Shown here in pieces: positions 43,505 through 52,709 of a stretch of DNA of 64,000 bases. The position numbers and the translations under genes are program-made. The DNA is from Cytobacillus oceanisediminis (GTDB lineage: Bacteria > Bacillota > Bacilli > Bacillales > Cytobacillaceae). Below the pieces are notes generated by a model. It worked only from the letters and a program-made list of their open reading frames with translations, was not told where the DNA came from and did no database searches. The stretch is taken from contig NZ_VLKI01000017.1 in assembly GCF_007830235.1 (NCBI RefSeq), positions 49,148 through 113,147 on the forward strand, given 5' to 3'. The first letter of the stretch is position 1; each line of letters begins with the position of its first letter.

Positions 43505-43774
43505 TTATTCATAATTTACAAGGTCTTCTATTTTTCCATCTTCGTTATGAAGGATGGCCATTGTACCCGCTTCTTCTGCCATACGTTTGGCTTCCTCCAC
43601 TGCATCGGATCTTGATTCTGCTGTATATTCAGGATTATCCTGCCCTTCCTTTTTGACAGCCCATCCTTCTTCATCATGCGGTACTACATGGAATCTTGCT
43701 TCGTCTGTTCCTGCACGGTCTTTAAAATATTGTTCCTGTTCTTCACTGCGATTATTTTGGTTATTGTTTGCCAT
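43505..43774 (-). CDS. DUF2188-type small protein
   Basis: 89 aa from ATG 43774 (AGGAGGT six bases upstream; the frame is open further but without another site). Typical DUF2188 sequence: FHVVPHDEEGWAVKKEGQDNPEYTAESRSDAVEEAKRMAEEAGT, then MAILHNEDGKIED. A small beta-alpha unit of unknown function, common in Bacillus. Acidic and soluble. Confidence 0.85.
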   Translation of the reverse strand: MANNNQNNRSEEQEQYFKDRAGTDEARFHVVPHDEEGWAVKKEGQDNPEYTAESRSDAVEEAKRMAEEAGTMAILHNEDGKIEDLVNYE

Positions 43775-44048
43775 GGTCATACCTCCTGCTTGTAGTTGGT
43801 TTAATGTCATCAATTGATGAGCAGTATCACTTTACCCTTTAAGAAATTTTAGAAACCCGATTACTATTTAAAAGAGTAGTAGATTAGAACCGTTTCAATT
43901 TGTCCTTTTTCATAAAAATCACACGAATTTTGTCGGAACATTAGGAATACCCCATAGGAATTAGTACTCTTTCTAGAAAATACCATTTCCATCTAAACTA
44001 GTAATCTTAGGGACTCTAAAAAAAACACTAAGCATTCAGGAGGTTATT

Positions 44049-45425
44049 ATGGTAAGGAATAATCGAAAATCAGCAAAGGTTTTAGCATCTCTTTTGGCAG
44101 CTTCTTTTGCGTTTGGTTCAATCGGGTATGCAGCACCTGTCACAACTGAAAACGGAAATCTTCTTATTCACAAGACCAGAAGATCGTAGCTAAAGTCAGT
44201 GCAGAGCCTGCAATCGAACATGTAAGATATCTGTCTGAAGAAATTGGGACAAGGCCTGGCGGATTGGAGAACGAAAAGAAGTCTGCAGAATATATCGCCA
44301 ATACGCTTAAAAGTCTTGGTTATGATGTTCAATATCAATACTTTCCGGTAGCGGATCAATACATAGGCAGCGTTGTCTTTGGGGACGGAACTAAATGGGA
44401 AATGGGTGCGTCGCCAGCTGGAAAAATCAGCGATGCACCTGTTAAAGCAGAAGTGATTTATGTAGAAAATAATGATTTTGCAAATGTTGAAGGTAAAATA
44501 GTGCTTGTAGCTCGTGGAGGGACGGTTGCAGATTATCGCAATCAAGTTGCTCAAGCAATAGAAGCAGGAGCAGCAGGGGTAATTCTGCAAAGCGTTGTCG
44601 GAAGCCGCGGGAATTACGGACAAACTTTCAATCCCAGCCTGACTGAACATTATGATATTCCGGTTTTTGGCGCTTCCTATATTCATGGAGAATGGCTAAA
44701 GGAACAAATGGAGCAGGAAAGAGTTGAACTTTCCTTAACAGCAAAACACTATTCCGACCTTAAGTCAGTAAACGTTATTGCAACAAAAGAAGCTAAAACA
44801 AAGACTAAAGATGCAAAAGAGGTAATTCTCGGCGCTCACCATGATAGTGTAGTAGGTGCTCCCGGTGCAAATGATAATGCTTCCGGCGTAGGGCTTATGC
44901 TTGAGCTCGCAAGGGTTTATAAGGGATACAACACTGACAAAACACTTAAATTTATTGCGTTTGGATCTGAGGAGCGCGGGTTGCTGGGAGCAAGATATTA
45001 TGTGGATCAATTAACACAGGAACAGAAAGACCAAATTGAGGCGGTTTTCGTTCCTGATATGGTGGCTACAAATTATGACAAAGCAACAAATCTCTATGCC
45101 CTGACACCAGACGGCAGACAAAATATTGTGACCGATTCAACTGGTGATGCTGGTGCACGTTTGGGGCAATTCGGATATCCTTCCTGGTAAATTCGGATCA
45201 AGCGACCATATTCCGTTCCATAATGCCGGCATTCCTGCAGCCCTTTTCATCTGGATGGGCATCGACAGCTGGGATCCGCTTATTTACCATATTGAAAAAG
45301 TCTACCATACTCCACAAGATACGATTGAAGACAATATCTCTGCAGATAGAATGCAATCTGCCTTGGATATTATTGGATCTGGACTTTTTGATGTCGTCAG
45401 GAAGGAAACCCCCGGAAACAACTAA
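44049..45425 (+). pseudogene. Secreted M28 family aminopeptidase with two compensating frameshifts
   Basis: ATG 44049 follows CAGGAGGTTATT. A signal peptide (about 1-29, ends GYAA) is in the first frame, which stops at 44190. The frame then shifts (near 44155-44165) to QDQKIVAKVSAEPAIEHVRYLSEEIG and carries a PA domain and the zinc-peptidase motifs LGAHHDSV and GANDNASGVG, then FGSEERGLLGARYYV. It stops at 45190. A second shift near 45167 (GGGGCAATTC) restores the first frame: KFGSSDHIPFHNAGIPAALF with the last zinc His, running to 45425. The full product would be a normal ~458-aa enzyme. Cause unknown: double mutation or sequence error. Confidence 0.8.
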
Positions 45426-45502
45426 TGTTTCAAAAGCCGCCGCTTACATTTAACAGCGGCGGTTTTCCACAAAAAAAGATGCCCAAAAAGAGCATCCCCG
45501 AA

Positions 45503-45736
45503 TTAATAGTCGTTCTCGGAACAAGTTTCTTCTCTGGCAGCCTGACGATCATCATGCCACAGCTTCAGGTGGGTGAGGATTGTAAACAGAAAAAAGAAGT
45601 TCATCGCCCATATCGTTACAAAAGGGCTGATCCCGCCAAAGTCAATCGTTTGGTAGCCTTTCAAAAACATGACAATATACGCTTCAACAAAAACGAGGAA
45701 AAATCCCCCAACACCAGCGACTGACATTCGAATCAT
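45503..45736 (-). CDS. Small membrane protein, 77 aa
   Basis: ATG after AAGGAGGGCGAGGC. Two hydrophobic segments (about 4-26 and 35-57) and a charged cytoplasmic tail (LKLWHDDRQAAREETCSENDY). No family recognised. It stands alone, converging on the peptidase pseudogene. Confidence 0.7.
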   Translation of the reverse strand: MIRMSVAGVGGFFLVFVEAYIVMFLKGYQTIDFGGISPFVTIWAMNFFFLFTILTHLKLWHDDRQAAREETCSENDY

Positions 45737-45986
45737 GCCTCGCCCTCCTTTTCTTTCTTTATAATTATTATAATCCTATCTGTTTTTTGGTACAATATCC
45801 CTGCGTAAATATACTGTTAAATCCCGCATTATTGCAGTGTGTCCTTCTTATTTAATCAATTTCATATTATTGCCATAATCTTTCAGCAGATGTGTGAACA
45901 CTCTGCCAAATCGATCCATTTTTGTTTCCTTCGGAGTATATTATAAGTGTAATCATTAATTAAATTTTTGGAAGGAAGTGATTAGA

Positions 45987-46493
45987 ATGTTTGTCAAATG
46001 GCTTAGGGAAAATCAAATTGCTGCTGCACTTCTCACTGTGATCAGATTATATCTTGGGTATTCTTGGCTGACTGCCGGTTACCATAAAGTAGTGGATGGC
46101 TTTGATGCATCCGGATTTTTGCAAGGAGCGGTTGCCAAAGCAACTGGCGATCATCCAGCTGTTCAAAGCTGGTGGGCAACCTTCCTTGAAGGCATTGCTA
46201 TTCCAAACGCAGAATTATTCAGCTTTTTGGTAGCTTGGGGAGAATTGCTTGTAGGCCTTGGATTAATTTTAGGATGCTTGACCACTGCCGCTGCTTTCTT
46301 TGGAATTATCATGAACTTTGCTTTCTTGTTCTCTGGAACAGTCAGCACAAACGCACAAATGGTCCTTTTAACCATATTCATTCTTGTTGCAGGCTATAAT
46401 GCCGGAAAATTCGGTCTTGATCGCTATGTCGCCCCATTCCTACGCAAACTATTCAAAGGAAAACTGGGACGAAATGAAACAATCGCCTCTTAA
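45987..46493 (+). CDS. DoxX family membrane protein
   Basis: 168 aa from ATG 45987; the in-frame GTG 45978 overlaps the ribosome site GGAAGGAAG. Four helices with family blocks RLYLGYSWLTAGYHKVVDGFDASGFL (about 19-44), PNAELFSFLVAWGELLVGLGLILG and LGRIG-like end GLDRYVAPFLRKLF. DoxX proteins are four-helix membrane proteins related to thiosulfate:quinone oxidoreductase subunit DoxD and to oxidative-stress complexes; the role here is unknown. Confidence 0.88.
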   Translation: MFVKWLRENQIAAALLTVIRLYLGYSWLTAGYHKVVDGFDASGFLQGAVAKATGDHPAVQSWWATFLEGIAIPNAELFSFLVAWGELLVGLGLILGCLTTAAAFFGIIMNFAFLFSGTVSTNAQMVLLTIFILVAGYNAGKFGLDRYVAPFLRKLFKGKLGRNETIAS

Positions 46494-46510
46494 TCTACCT
46501 ATTATATAAA

Positions 46511-46540
46511 GCCCGTTCTATTTCGAACGGGCCTTTTTTT
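46511..46540. terminator. Bidirectional terminator
   Basis: GCCCGTTC / GAACGGGC stem, T-run on the plus side and A-run on the left. Confidence 0.85.
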
Positions 46541-46931
46541 ATTTTTCTTCACTTGTTTTTAAGAAGGTTAAAATGACAAATAGCAGAAAGCTAATCAGCA
46601 GAATGACTCCGCCAAAGATATAAAGAGCTGTGTTGACTGCTTCTGGCAAAAACGCTGGCTGAAAAATATGCAGCGCCATTCCGCCCGTTAATCCAATAGA
46701 ACCAGCAGCCGCAGTCATGACATGCAGCTTTGGCAGTAACTTGCTGGCTGGAGTAAACACTTTATAATAAACAGCCCAAGCAAACAGCGATAACCATCCA
46801 ACAACCAAAATATGTGCATGGATTGGCCTAATGGCATAATCATTCGATCCTGCCATATGGGCTCCTAAAGCAGCGCCAATTAAAGCAAAAATGGCGGAAA
46901 GTCTTAATAAAAATTTACTGTACTGATTCAT
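46539..46931 (-). CDS. Four-helix heme-copper-oxidase-subunit-I-like protein
   Basis: 130 aa, four transmembrane helices. The second contains IRPIHAHILVVGWLSLFAW (about 35-53), resembling a heme-ligand helix of cytochrome oxidase subunit I; a further His lies in LPKLHVMTAAAG and in GMALHIFQP. It overlaps hrtA by 17 bp and so is the third gene of the heme-efflux operon. It may bind heme as an accessory to efflux or sensing (inference). Small proteins of this type occur in Bacilli without a known role. Confidence 0.75.
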   Translation of the reverse strand: MNQYSKFLLRLSAIFALIGAALGAHMAGSNDYAIRPIHAHILVVGWLSLFAWAVYYKVFTPASKLLPKLHVMTAAAGSIGLTGGMALHIFQPAFLPEAVNTALYIFGGVILLISFLLFVILTFLKTSEEK

Positions 46932-47631
46932 TGTTTGTTCCCCTTTTCGTTGTTTGTTCTAATAGCTGGCCATCTTGCATGGCATATATCCGGTCACAGA
47001 ATGGCAAAACCCCTTCGTCATGCGTCACAATGATACCCGCCTTGTTTTTCTTTTTTACAATCCTGGAAATTAATCCGGTAATCGCCGCACTCCGGTTTGA
47101 ATCCAGGCTGGCTGTCGGCTCGTCCGCCAATATGATGTCAGGGTCATTAGCAAAGGCTCTGGCAATTGCCACCCTTTGCTTTTCACCACCTGACAGCTGA
47201 TGGGGATAATGGCTTGATCTATGTTCCATGCCAACCGATATTAATAAAATTCTAACATGATCACTTTTTTCTTCCGTGTTATGATTTGCCATTTTCAGAA
47301 CAAGACCCAACTGCTCTTCTACTTTCAGATAAGGTACAAGATTTGAAGTTTGAAAGATATAGCCAATGGAATGCAGCCTGACGTCAGCTTTTTGAAAATC
47401 AGAAAGACCTGAAACGTCTTTTCCATTTATGAATATATTTCCATCATCCGGTGTCAAAAGAGCTCCTGCAATTGATAGAAAAGTACTTTTTCCCGAACCA
47501 GATGGTCCTATAACTGCTGCAAGTTCACCTTTTTTAACTGAGAAAGAAAGATCTTTTAATATTTTAATACTTTTATCACCGTCATTAAAGGATTTATTAA
47601 TTTGATTAAGAACCAAAGGAAAATTTCCCAT
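46915..47631 (-). CDS. hrtA: Heme efflux ABC transporter ATPase HrtA
   Basis: 238 aa: Walker A GPSGSGKST (about 41), Q-loop IFQTSNL, signature LSGGEKQRVAIARA (about 145), Walker B DIILADEPTAS and switch His IIVTHDEGV. A MacB/LolD-type ATPase. The identification as HrtA rests on the fused permease neighbour, which is clearly HrtB, and on hssRS close by. The ATG overlaps the HrtB stop by one base (TAATG). Confidence 0.9.
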   Translation of the reverse strand: MGNFPLVLNQINKSFNDGDKSIKILKDLSFSVKKGELAAVIGPSGSGKSTFLSIAGALLTPDDGNIFINGKDVSGLSDFQKADVRLHSIGYIFQTSNLVPYLKVEEQLGLVLKMANHNTEEKSDHVRILLISVGMEHRSSHYPHQLSGGEKQRVAIARAFANDPDIILADEPTASLDSNRSAAITGLISRIVKKKNKAGIIVTHDEGVLPFCDRIYAMQDGQLLEQTTKRGTNNESVQ

Positions 47632-48698
47632 TATTCCACCCTTCCCATTGCCTGAATTGGATCTGCTTTTATGATGTTTATGCTGGAAATCAGCGATCCA
47701 AAAAGTGAAACCATACAGAGGATTGCAGCATATTTAATAATCTGAACAATATCAAATACAAAAGGAATGTTTGGGGGAAGGAGAAGTCCTGCCAGCCATG
47801 TAAAGCCTATTGCTGCTCCAATGCTTATCACTGTCAGCATTAGCACCTGTGCTAAAGTGCTTTTTATTAAAAAGCCAGTTTTGGCTCCGATTGCCTTTAA
47901 AATACCCATCTGGCCCTTCTTTTGGATCGTCATAATATAGAAGAATGCTGCCAGGACGAATACAGCAATTACAATCAGAAATGAAAGCATCATGAATAGA
48001 GAATTCTGTTCAGCCTCGTAGCCTGGAATACCGCTAATAACCTTCTCTTTTTCCGCCCAGATGCCATCTGCAGCTTTGGTGATTTTATCCTGTATCAATT
48101 GATCCTTCTCCTGCAATGCCAGAAAGCTGACTTTTCCATTTGTAAGCCCACTCCAGAAATCGAGGGATATAAACACAACTGGAGTATGGCTATAGGTTTG
48201 ATGTTCCGCAAATCCGGAAACCTTGAAGATTGCACCAGTGCGCTCATCCTCCAGCACATCCCCAATTTTCAATCCCTCATTCTTAAGAGAGCTGTCCACA
48301 ACCATGGAATTATTACCATTAAGTGCTTCTCCCTCAATGGCGATAGGCTCTAAGTAACTTCCTGGATTAATAGCCAAGAAGGTTACATCCAGCTTTTGAT
48401 TGTCATCTCCTTTCAGCGATGCCATTTGAATGGCTGCAGGCTGAATTTTAGCCGAAGAAGATTCTATTTGAGTCTTGCCAATCTCTATGTTTGAACGATC
48501 TAACCTTAATTCTGCATCACTGGAAATAAAAAATGCCTCCGCATCCATTGTTTTGAATGACGATGCATTATCCATTGATAACCCGTTTGCAAGGCCATTT
48601 ATGATAAAAACCAGTGCAGCGATAAAAAATAGAATAAAGCTTATTAGCAGATATCTTACCTTAAAAAAACGCATCTCCTTAAAGGATAATGAGAACAT
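47631..48698 (-). CDS. hrtB: Heme efflux ABC transporter permease HrtB
   Basis: 355 aa from ATG 48698 (GGTGA six bases upstream). FtsX-type permease: one N-terminal helix, a large extracytoplasmic domain (about 40-225) and three C-terminal helices. The start (KEMRFFKVRYLLISF..ALVFIINGLANGLSMDNASSFKTMDAE) and IPGYEAEQNS..FFYIMTIQKKGQMGILKAIG match Staphylococcus HrtB as I remember it. HrtBA protects against heme toxicity. The HssR repeat lies just upstream. Confidence 0.9.
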   Translation of the reverse strand: MFSLSFKEMRFFKVRYLLISFILFFIAALVFIINGLANGLSMDNASSFKTMDAEAFFISSDAELRLDRSNIEIGKTQIESSSAKIQPAAIQMASLKGDDNQKLDVTFLAINPGSYLEPIAIEGEALNGNNSMVVDSSLKNEGLKIGDVLEDERTGAIFKVSGFAEHQTYSHTPVVFISLDFWSGLTNGKVSFLALQEKDQLIQDKITKAADGIWAEKEKVISGIPGYEAEQNSLFMMLSFLIVIAVFVLAAFFYIMTIQKKGQMGILKAIGAKTGFLIKSTLAQVLMLTVISIGAAIGFTWLAGLLLPPNIPFVFDIVQIIKYAAILCMVSLFGSLISSINIIKADPIQAMGRVE

Positions 48699-48744
48699 CT
48701 CCAATCACCTTCCTCTTCTTTCTTCCCCTTAACTATAAAAAGTG

Positions 48745-48764
48745 AATATGAACAGAAAATGAAC
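48745..48764 (-). promoter_or_regulatory. HssR binding site upstream of hrtB
   Basis: Minus strand direct repeat GTTCATTTT-CT-GTTCATATT, spacing 2. This is almost exactly the GTTCATATT-N2-GTTCATATT repeat known for HssR in staphylococci; one base differs. Confidence 0.88.
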
Positions 48765-48801
48765 GGATGGTTACAATTTATAAGTTTGAAAGAATGATAA
48801 A

Positions 48802-48830
48802 TGTAAACTTAAAACAAAAATAGGTTGACA
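48802..48830 (+). promoter_or_regulatory. Candidate BirA operator/promoter of bioYB
   Basis: TGTAAACTT (48802-48810) and AGGTTGACA (48822-48830) form an imperfect inverted repeat, resembling BirA boxes (TGTTAACC...GGTTGACA). The right half contains TTGACA, a consensus -35 box, so BirA would block the promoter. Confidence 0.6.
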
Positions 48831-48890
48831 CATTATATGTGCTGCTATTATTCTAAATTGTGTAAATATTAATTCATCAGGAGGCCACTT

Positions 48891-49487
48891 ATGAAAAAAG
48901 GATTAAGAACGATTGATTTAACACTGTCCGGAATGTTTGTTGCTCTTATGGCTGTTGGGGCAAACATCACCTCATTTGTTCCGTTTATGGTTATTGGAGG
49001 AGTTCCTATTACCCTGCAAACCTTTTTTGCCATTTTGGCAGGAGCCGTTTTAGGAAGCCGCTTAGGTGCCATAACGATGGGAGTGTATGCATTTGTCGGC
49101 CTTGCAGGCGCTCCGATTTTCGCTAAATTTGGCGGAGGGTTTGCATCATTATTAAGTCCCACTTTTGGATTTATCCTATCTTTTATTTTTACAGCTTATG
49201 TAACAGGCAAAATCATTGAAAGGAAAAAATCCCTGCCTGTTTATATTTCTGCTGCCTTAATCGGTATGGCAATCAACTATGTTTTCGGGACGAATTGGAT
49301 GTATATGGCTTACAAGCTATGGTTTACAGCACCAGAAGGCTTTACCTATCAAATGGCATGGCTGTGGATGGTTGTCCCGCTTCCAAAAGATATTTTTCTA
49401 TCAGTTTTTGCCGGAATGATGGCTTACCGCTTGGAGCATAGAGTTTTTGCCCGCAGCCAATTCAGAAAAATAAACCGTGCAGCATAA
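48891..49487 (+). CDS. bioY: Biotin transporter BioY
   Basis: 198 aa, six helices. ECF substrate-binding component of the BioY family: FVPFMVIGGVPITLQTFFAILAGAVLGSRLGAITMGVYAFVGLAGAPIF (about 31-80) is the hallmark region, with the biotin-binding NYVFGTNWMYMAYKL segment later. It imports biotin alone or with the general EcfAA'T unit. ATG after CAGGAGGCCACTT; 23 bp before bioB. Confidence 0.95.
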   Translation: MKKGLRTIDLTLSGMFVALMAVGANITSFVPFMVIGGVPITLQTFFAILAGAVLGSRLGAITMGVYAFVGLAGAPIFAKFGGGFASLLSPTFGFILSFIFTAYVTGKIIERKKSLPVYISAALIGMAINYVFGTNWMYMAYKLWFTAPEGFTYQMAWLWMVVPLPKDIFLSVFAGMMAYRLEHRVFARSQFRKINRAA

Positions 49488-49510
49488 CGTAACAAAAAAG
49501 GAGGAGTTTC

Positions 49511-50503
49511 ATGAATTATCGAGTGTTAGCTCAAAATGTATTGGAAGGATATGAACTGACAGATTCGCAGGCTATGGAAATTCTAAATTGCCCCGATGAA
49601 GAACTGCTGGATTTATTGTATAGCGCGTATAAGATACGCCACCATTACTATGGAAATCAAGTCAAGCTGAATATGATTATTAACACAAAATCAGGTTTGT
49701 GCCCTGAAAACTGCGGCTACTGTTCTCAATCGAGCATTTCAACAGCTCCGATTGAAAAATACAGAATGATGGATAAAGAATCCATACTTAAGGGAGCGAC
49801 ACAAGCTCATCAGCTGAACGTCGGCACCTATTGTATTGTAGCGAGCGGCAGAGGGCCAAGCAATAAAGAACTCGATGAAGTGGTATCAGCTGTTAAAGAA
49901 ATAAAGGAATCTTATAATATGAAGGTTTGTGCATGCCTTGGGCTCCTAAAGCCTGAACAGGCTGAAAAGCTGAAGGAAGCAGGAGTTGACCGCTATAATC
50001 ACAATATCAACACCTCAGAAAATCATCATGAAAGCATTACTACTTCCCATACATACCAGGACAGAGTAAACACTGTCCAATTAATTAAGGAAGCCGGCAT
50101 TTCTCCATGCTCCGGTGTGATCATCGGCATGAAAGAGACCAAACAGGATGTCATAATGATGGCCAAAAGTCTTAAAGCTCTTGATGCAGATTCAATTCCT
50201 GTTAACTTTTTGCATGCGATTGATGGTACCCCGCTAGCAGGAACAAATGAGCTGAATCCGCGTTACTGCCTGAAGGTGCTTTGCCTGATGCGTTTTATCA
50301 ACCCGACTAAGGAGATCCGCATCTCCGGGGGCCGAGAGGTTAATCTTCGTAGCCTCCAGCCGTTTGGCTTATATCCGGCTAACTCCATTTTTGTTGGCGA
50401 TTACTTGACCACTGCTGGCCAGGAAAGCACTGCAGACCATCAGATGCTGAAAGATCTCGGCTTTGAAATTGATTTTGTTTCTGAAAATCCAGTATTAACT
50501 TAA
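49511..50503 (+). CDS. bioB: Biotin synthase
   Basis: 330 aa radical-SAM enzyme. The radical-SAM cluster motif is CPENCGYC (about 57-64); 2Fe-2S ligands lie in CIVASGRGP, CACLGLL and further on in the GVIIGMKETKQD region with Arg in RISGGREVNL. It inserts sulfur into dethiobiotin. No bioADF genes are here, so the operon covers only uptake and the last step. Confidence 0.96.
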   Translation: MNYRVLAQNVLEGYELTDSQAMEILNCPDEELLDLLYSAYKIRHHYYGNQVKLNMIINTKSGLCPENCGYCSQSSISTAPIEKYRMMDKESILKGATQAHQLNVGTYCIVASGRGPSNKELDEVVSAVKEIKESYNMKVCACLGLLKPEQAEKLKEAGVDRYNHNINTSENHHESITTSHTYQDRVNTVQLIKEAGISPCSGVIIGMKETKQDVIMMAKSLKALDADSIPVNFLHAIDGTPLAGTNELNPRYCLKVLCLMRFINPTKEIRISGGREVNLRSLQPFGLYPANSIFVGDYLTTAGQESTADHQMLKDLGFEIDFVSENPVLT

Positions 50504-50511
50504 ATGATATG

Positions 50512-50540
50512 AAGATCCTGCGTTTAAGCAGGATCTTTTC
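50512..50540. terminator. Terminator between bioB and hssS
   Basis: AAGATCCTGC / GCAGGATCTT stem around GTTTAA, then TTTC. Confidence 0.8.
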
Positions 50541-50542
50541 TG

Positions 50543-51934
50543 TTACTTCGTTTTAACGACTTCTTTTGGCAGTCTCACTGTAAATGTGGTTCCTTTCCCT
50601 TTTATGCTCCAAACATTAATTTTACCGTTATGCAAATAAACAATAGAATGAACGATTGCCAGGCCAAGGCCTGATCCTTCGACGGACCGTGTCCTGGAAG
50701 TATCAGCCCTATAAAAGCGGTCATATATCCTTGCAAGCTCATCCTGTTCCATGCCAATCCCGTTGTCTTTAATACTGATTTCATACTGCTCCTCTTGTTC
50801 AACTAATTTAATGTCTATTTCCCCATTTTCGCTGCTGTATTTAATGCTATTTGTCAGCAGATTTTCCCACACAGAATAGAGAAGTGGAGGATCGGCCACT
50901 ATATATGCTTTGGGCAAAGAATAACTTACCATCATTCCTTTTTCACTTAAGTTCCATTGATATTGGCGAATAACCATTTTGATTTGTTCGCTAAGATCAT
51001 ATTTTTGGGCATTAAGCAGGTCTTGCCTGCTATCGATTGATGATAAAAGCAGGAGCTGCCGTGTCAGTGTTGATAAGCGGTCAATCTCGGAATCGACTGC
51101 ATCGATATTTTTACGGGTTTCCTCTTGTGTTCCCACCGCTTTTATCAGCTTCATATACCCTTTTATATTAGAAAGCGGAGATTGAATATCGTGGGAGATA
51201 TTGCTGATAAATTCTTTGCGCATTTCATTGGTTTTCTCAAGTTTATTGGCCATTTTTGTAAAACTTGAAGCCAGTTCTCCAATTTCATCCCGCCTCTTGA
51301 TATTGAGTTTAATGCCAAAGTCGCCAGCGGCTATAAGAGATGTAGCGCGATTAAGCTTTCCGATTGGCCGAATAAGGTATTTTGCACTGATCAGAACGAG
51401 AATTACGCTAAGTACAATCATGCCTGCAACCAGCCATGCAATCAGTGAGTGCAGTTCCCCAAAAAGAAGCTTGATATCCGGGCGTATAAACAGGCCATAA
51501 TTTAACCCTCTATATTCAAAAGGAATTCCCACAGTATTCTTTAATTCATTGGCAAAAAAACCAGTAACAAAAGTCTTATGGGGAAATGCTCCAACCCCAT
51601 GATATTCCTCTCCGTCCAGCACCATTTCCTTTGCTTCTTCCGGTAAATTATACTCCCTGAAACCAGCCCCGTAATAGATTTCCTCACCGTTTTTATTTAC
51701 AATGAATATTTGGTATCCAATGGAACCGAGGTGTTCAAAATAGCTATGTAAATCCGTATCATTATGTGAACCAATAAAATCAGCCATATCCATAGCAATA
51801 GAAGTCAATTTAGTATCATTTTGTCTTTTTAATTCTTTCTGGTAATAAACATTTGATACCGAAAAAGAGATAAGGCCGCTTAACAGCATAATGAGTATCG
51901 TCGTAAGGGTAAACTTTGAATACAAAGATCTCAT
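50543..51934 (-). CDS. hssS: Heme sensor histidine kinase HssS
   Basis: 463 aa. Two helices (about 10-30 and 163-185) flank an extracytoplasmic sensor domain whose blocks YFEHLGSIGYQIF, YYGAGFRE, YHGV..FPHKTFVTGFFANELKNTVGI and GLFIRPDIK match HssS of Staphylococcus. HAMP follows, then HisKA with FISNISHDIQSPL (His about 248), and HATPase with NSIKYS, KDNGIGM, FYRAD and GSGLGLAIV. It reports heme excess and phosphorylates HssR. The ATG overlaps the hssR stop. Confidence 0.9.
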   Translation of the reverse strand: MRSLYSKFTLTTILIMLLSGLISFSVSNVYYQKELKRQNDTKLTSIAMDMADFIGSHNDTDLHSYFEHLGSIGYQIFIVNKNGEEIYYGAGFREYNLPEEAKEMVLDGEEYHGVGAFPHKTFVTGFFANELKNTVGIPFEYRGLNYGLFIRPDIKLLFGELHSLIAWLVAGMIVLSVILVLISAKYLIRPIGKLNRATSLIAAGDFGIKLNIKRRDEIGELASSFTKMANKLEKTNEMRKEFISNISHDIQSPLSNIKGYMKLIKAVGTQEETRKNIDAVDSEIDRLSTLTRQLLLLSSIDSRQDLLNAQKYDLSEQIKMVIRQYQWNLSEKGMMVSYSLPKAYIVADPPLLYSVWENLLTNSIKYSSENGEIDIKLVEQEEQYEISIKDNGIGMEQDELARIYDRFYRADTSRTRSVEGSGLGLAIVHSIVYLHNGKINVWSIKGKGTTFTVRLPKEVVKTK

Positions 51935-52605
51935 TGCCGATACTCCAAAGAATAGCCGATTCCTCGAATGGTTTTAATACTGAATTCAGTGAATCCCTTT
52001 GAAAAACGCTCCCTTAAGCGTTTGATATGAACATCAACCGTGCGTTCATCTCCTTCATAATCCATCCCCCATATTTGTTCAATTAATTGGCTCCTGCTGA
52101 ATACCTGTTTCGGATGGGAAGCAAGAAAGTGAAGCAATTCGAATTCTTTTAACGGCAGCATATAGGTTTTGCCATCCAGCTCTACCTCATAGCTTTTCTT
52201 ATTAATATGAAAGCTTCCAATCATTAGATTTTCTCCCTCGCTTTTTCCGTACCTTCTTAACAGAGCATTTACCCTGAACAAAAGCTCCTTTGGCTCAAAA
52301 GGCTTTACAAGATAGTCATCCGTCCCCAATAGAAAGCCTTTTTCCTTGTCTTCTATCTGGCTTTTTGCCGTTAGCATTATGATAGGAATTTCGGAATATT
52401 TCCTTATCTCTTCTGTCAATTTATACCCGTCAATATAAGGCAACATAATATCAATTATGGCAAGATCAATGGATTCTTTTTTAATAAGTTCAAAAGCTTC
52501 TGAGCCATTGGCAGCCTCGACAGTTTGAAATCCTTCTTTGTTTAAAAGCTCTTTTACTAAAAAACGGACATGCTGATCATCATCTGTTATTAGAATTGTC
52601 TTCAT
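51931..52605 (-). CDS. hssR: Heme response regulator HssR
   Basis: 224 aa OmpR-family regulator: receiver (1-118; DDD at 7-9, phospho-Asp in LAIIDIMLPYIDGY about 52, Lys in YLVKPFEPKEL about 101) and winged helix (about 130-222, with YEGDERTVDVHIKRLRERF). It closely resembles HssR. It should bind the direct repeat at 48745-48764 and turn on hrtBA. It heads the hssRS pair. Confidence 0.9.
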   Translation of the reverse strand: MKTILITDDDQHVRFLVKELLNKEGFQTVEAANGSEAFELIKKESIDLAIIDIMLPYIDGYKLTEEIRKYSEIPIIMLTAKSQIEDKEKGFLLGTDDYLVKPFEPKELLFRVNALLRRYGKSEGENLMIGSFHINKKSYEVELDGKTYMLPLKEFELLHFLASHPKQVFSRSQLIEQIWGMDYEGDERTVDVHIKRLRERFSKGFTEFSIKTIRGIGYSLEYRQ

Positions 52606-52709
52606 ACCTGCACCTGCTCACTATATAATCTTCTAAATCTATTGTATTAAATAAGGGCATATAAATAAACCTTGCCTGAACAGCAAGGTTTATCGATAAA
52701 TACTACACT

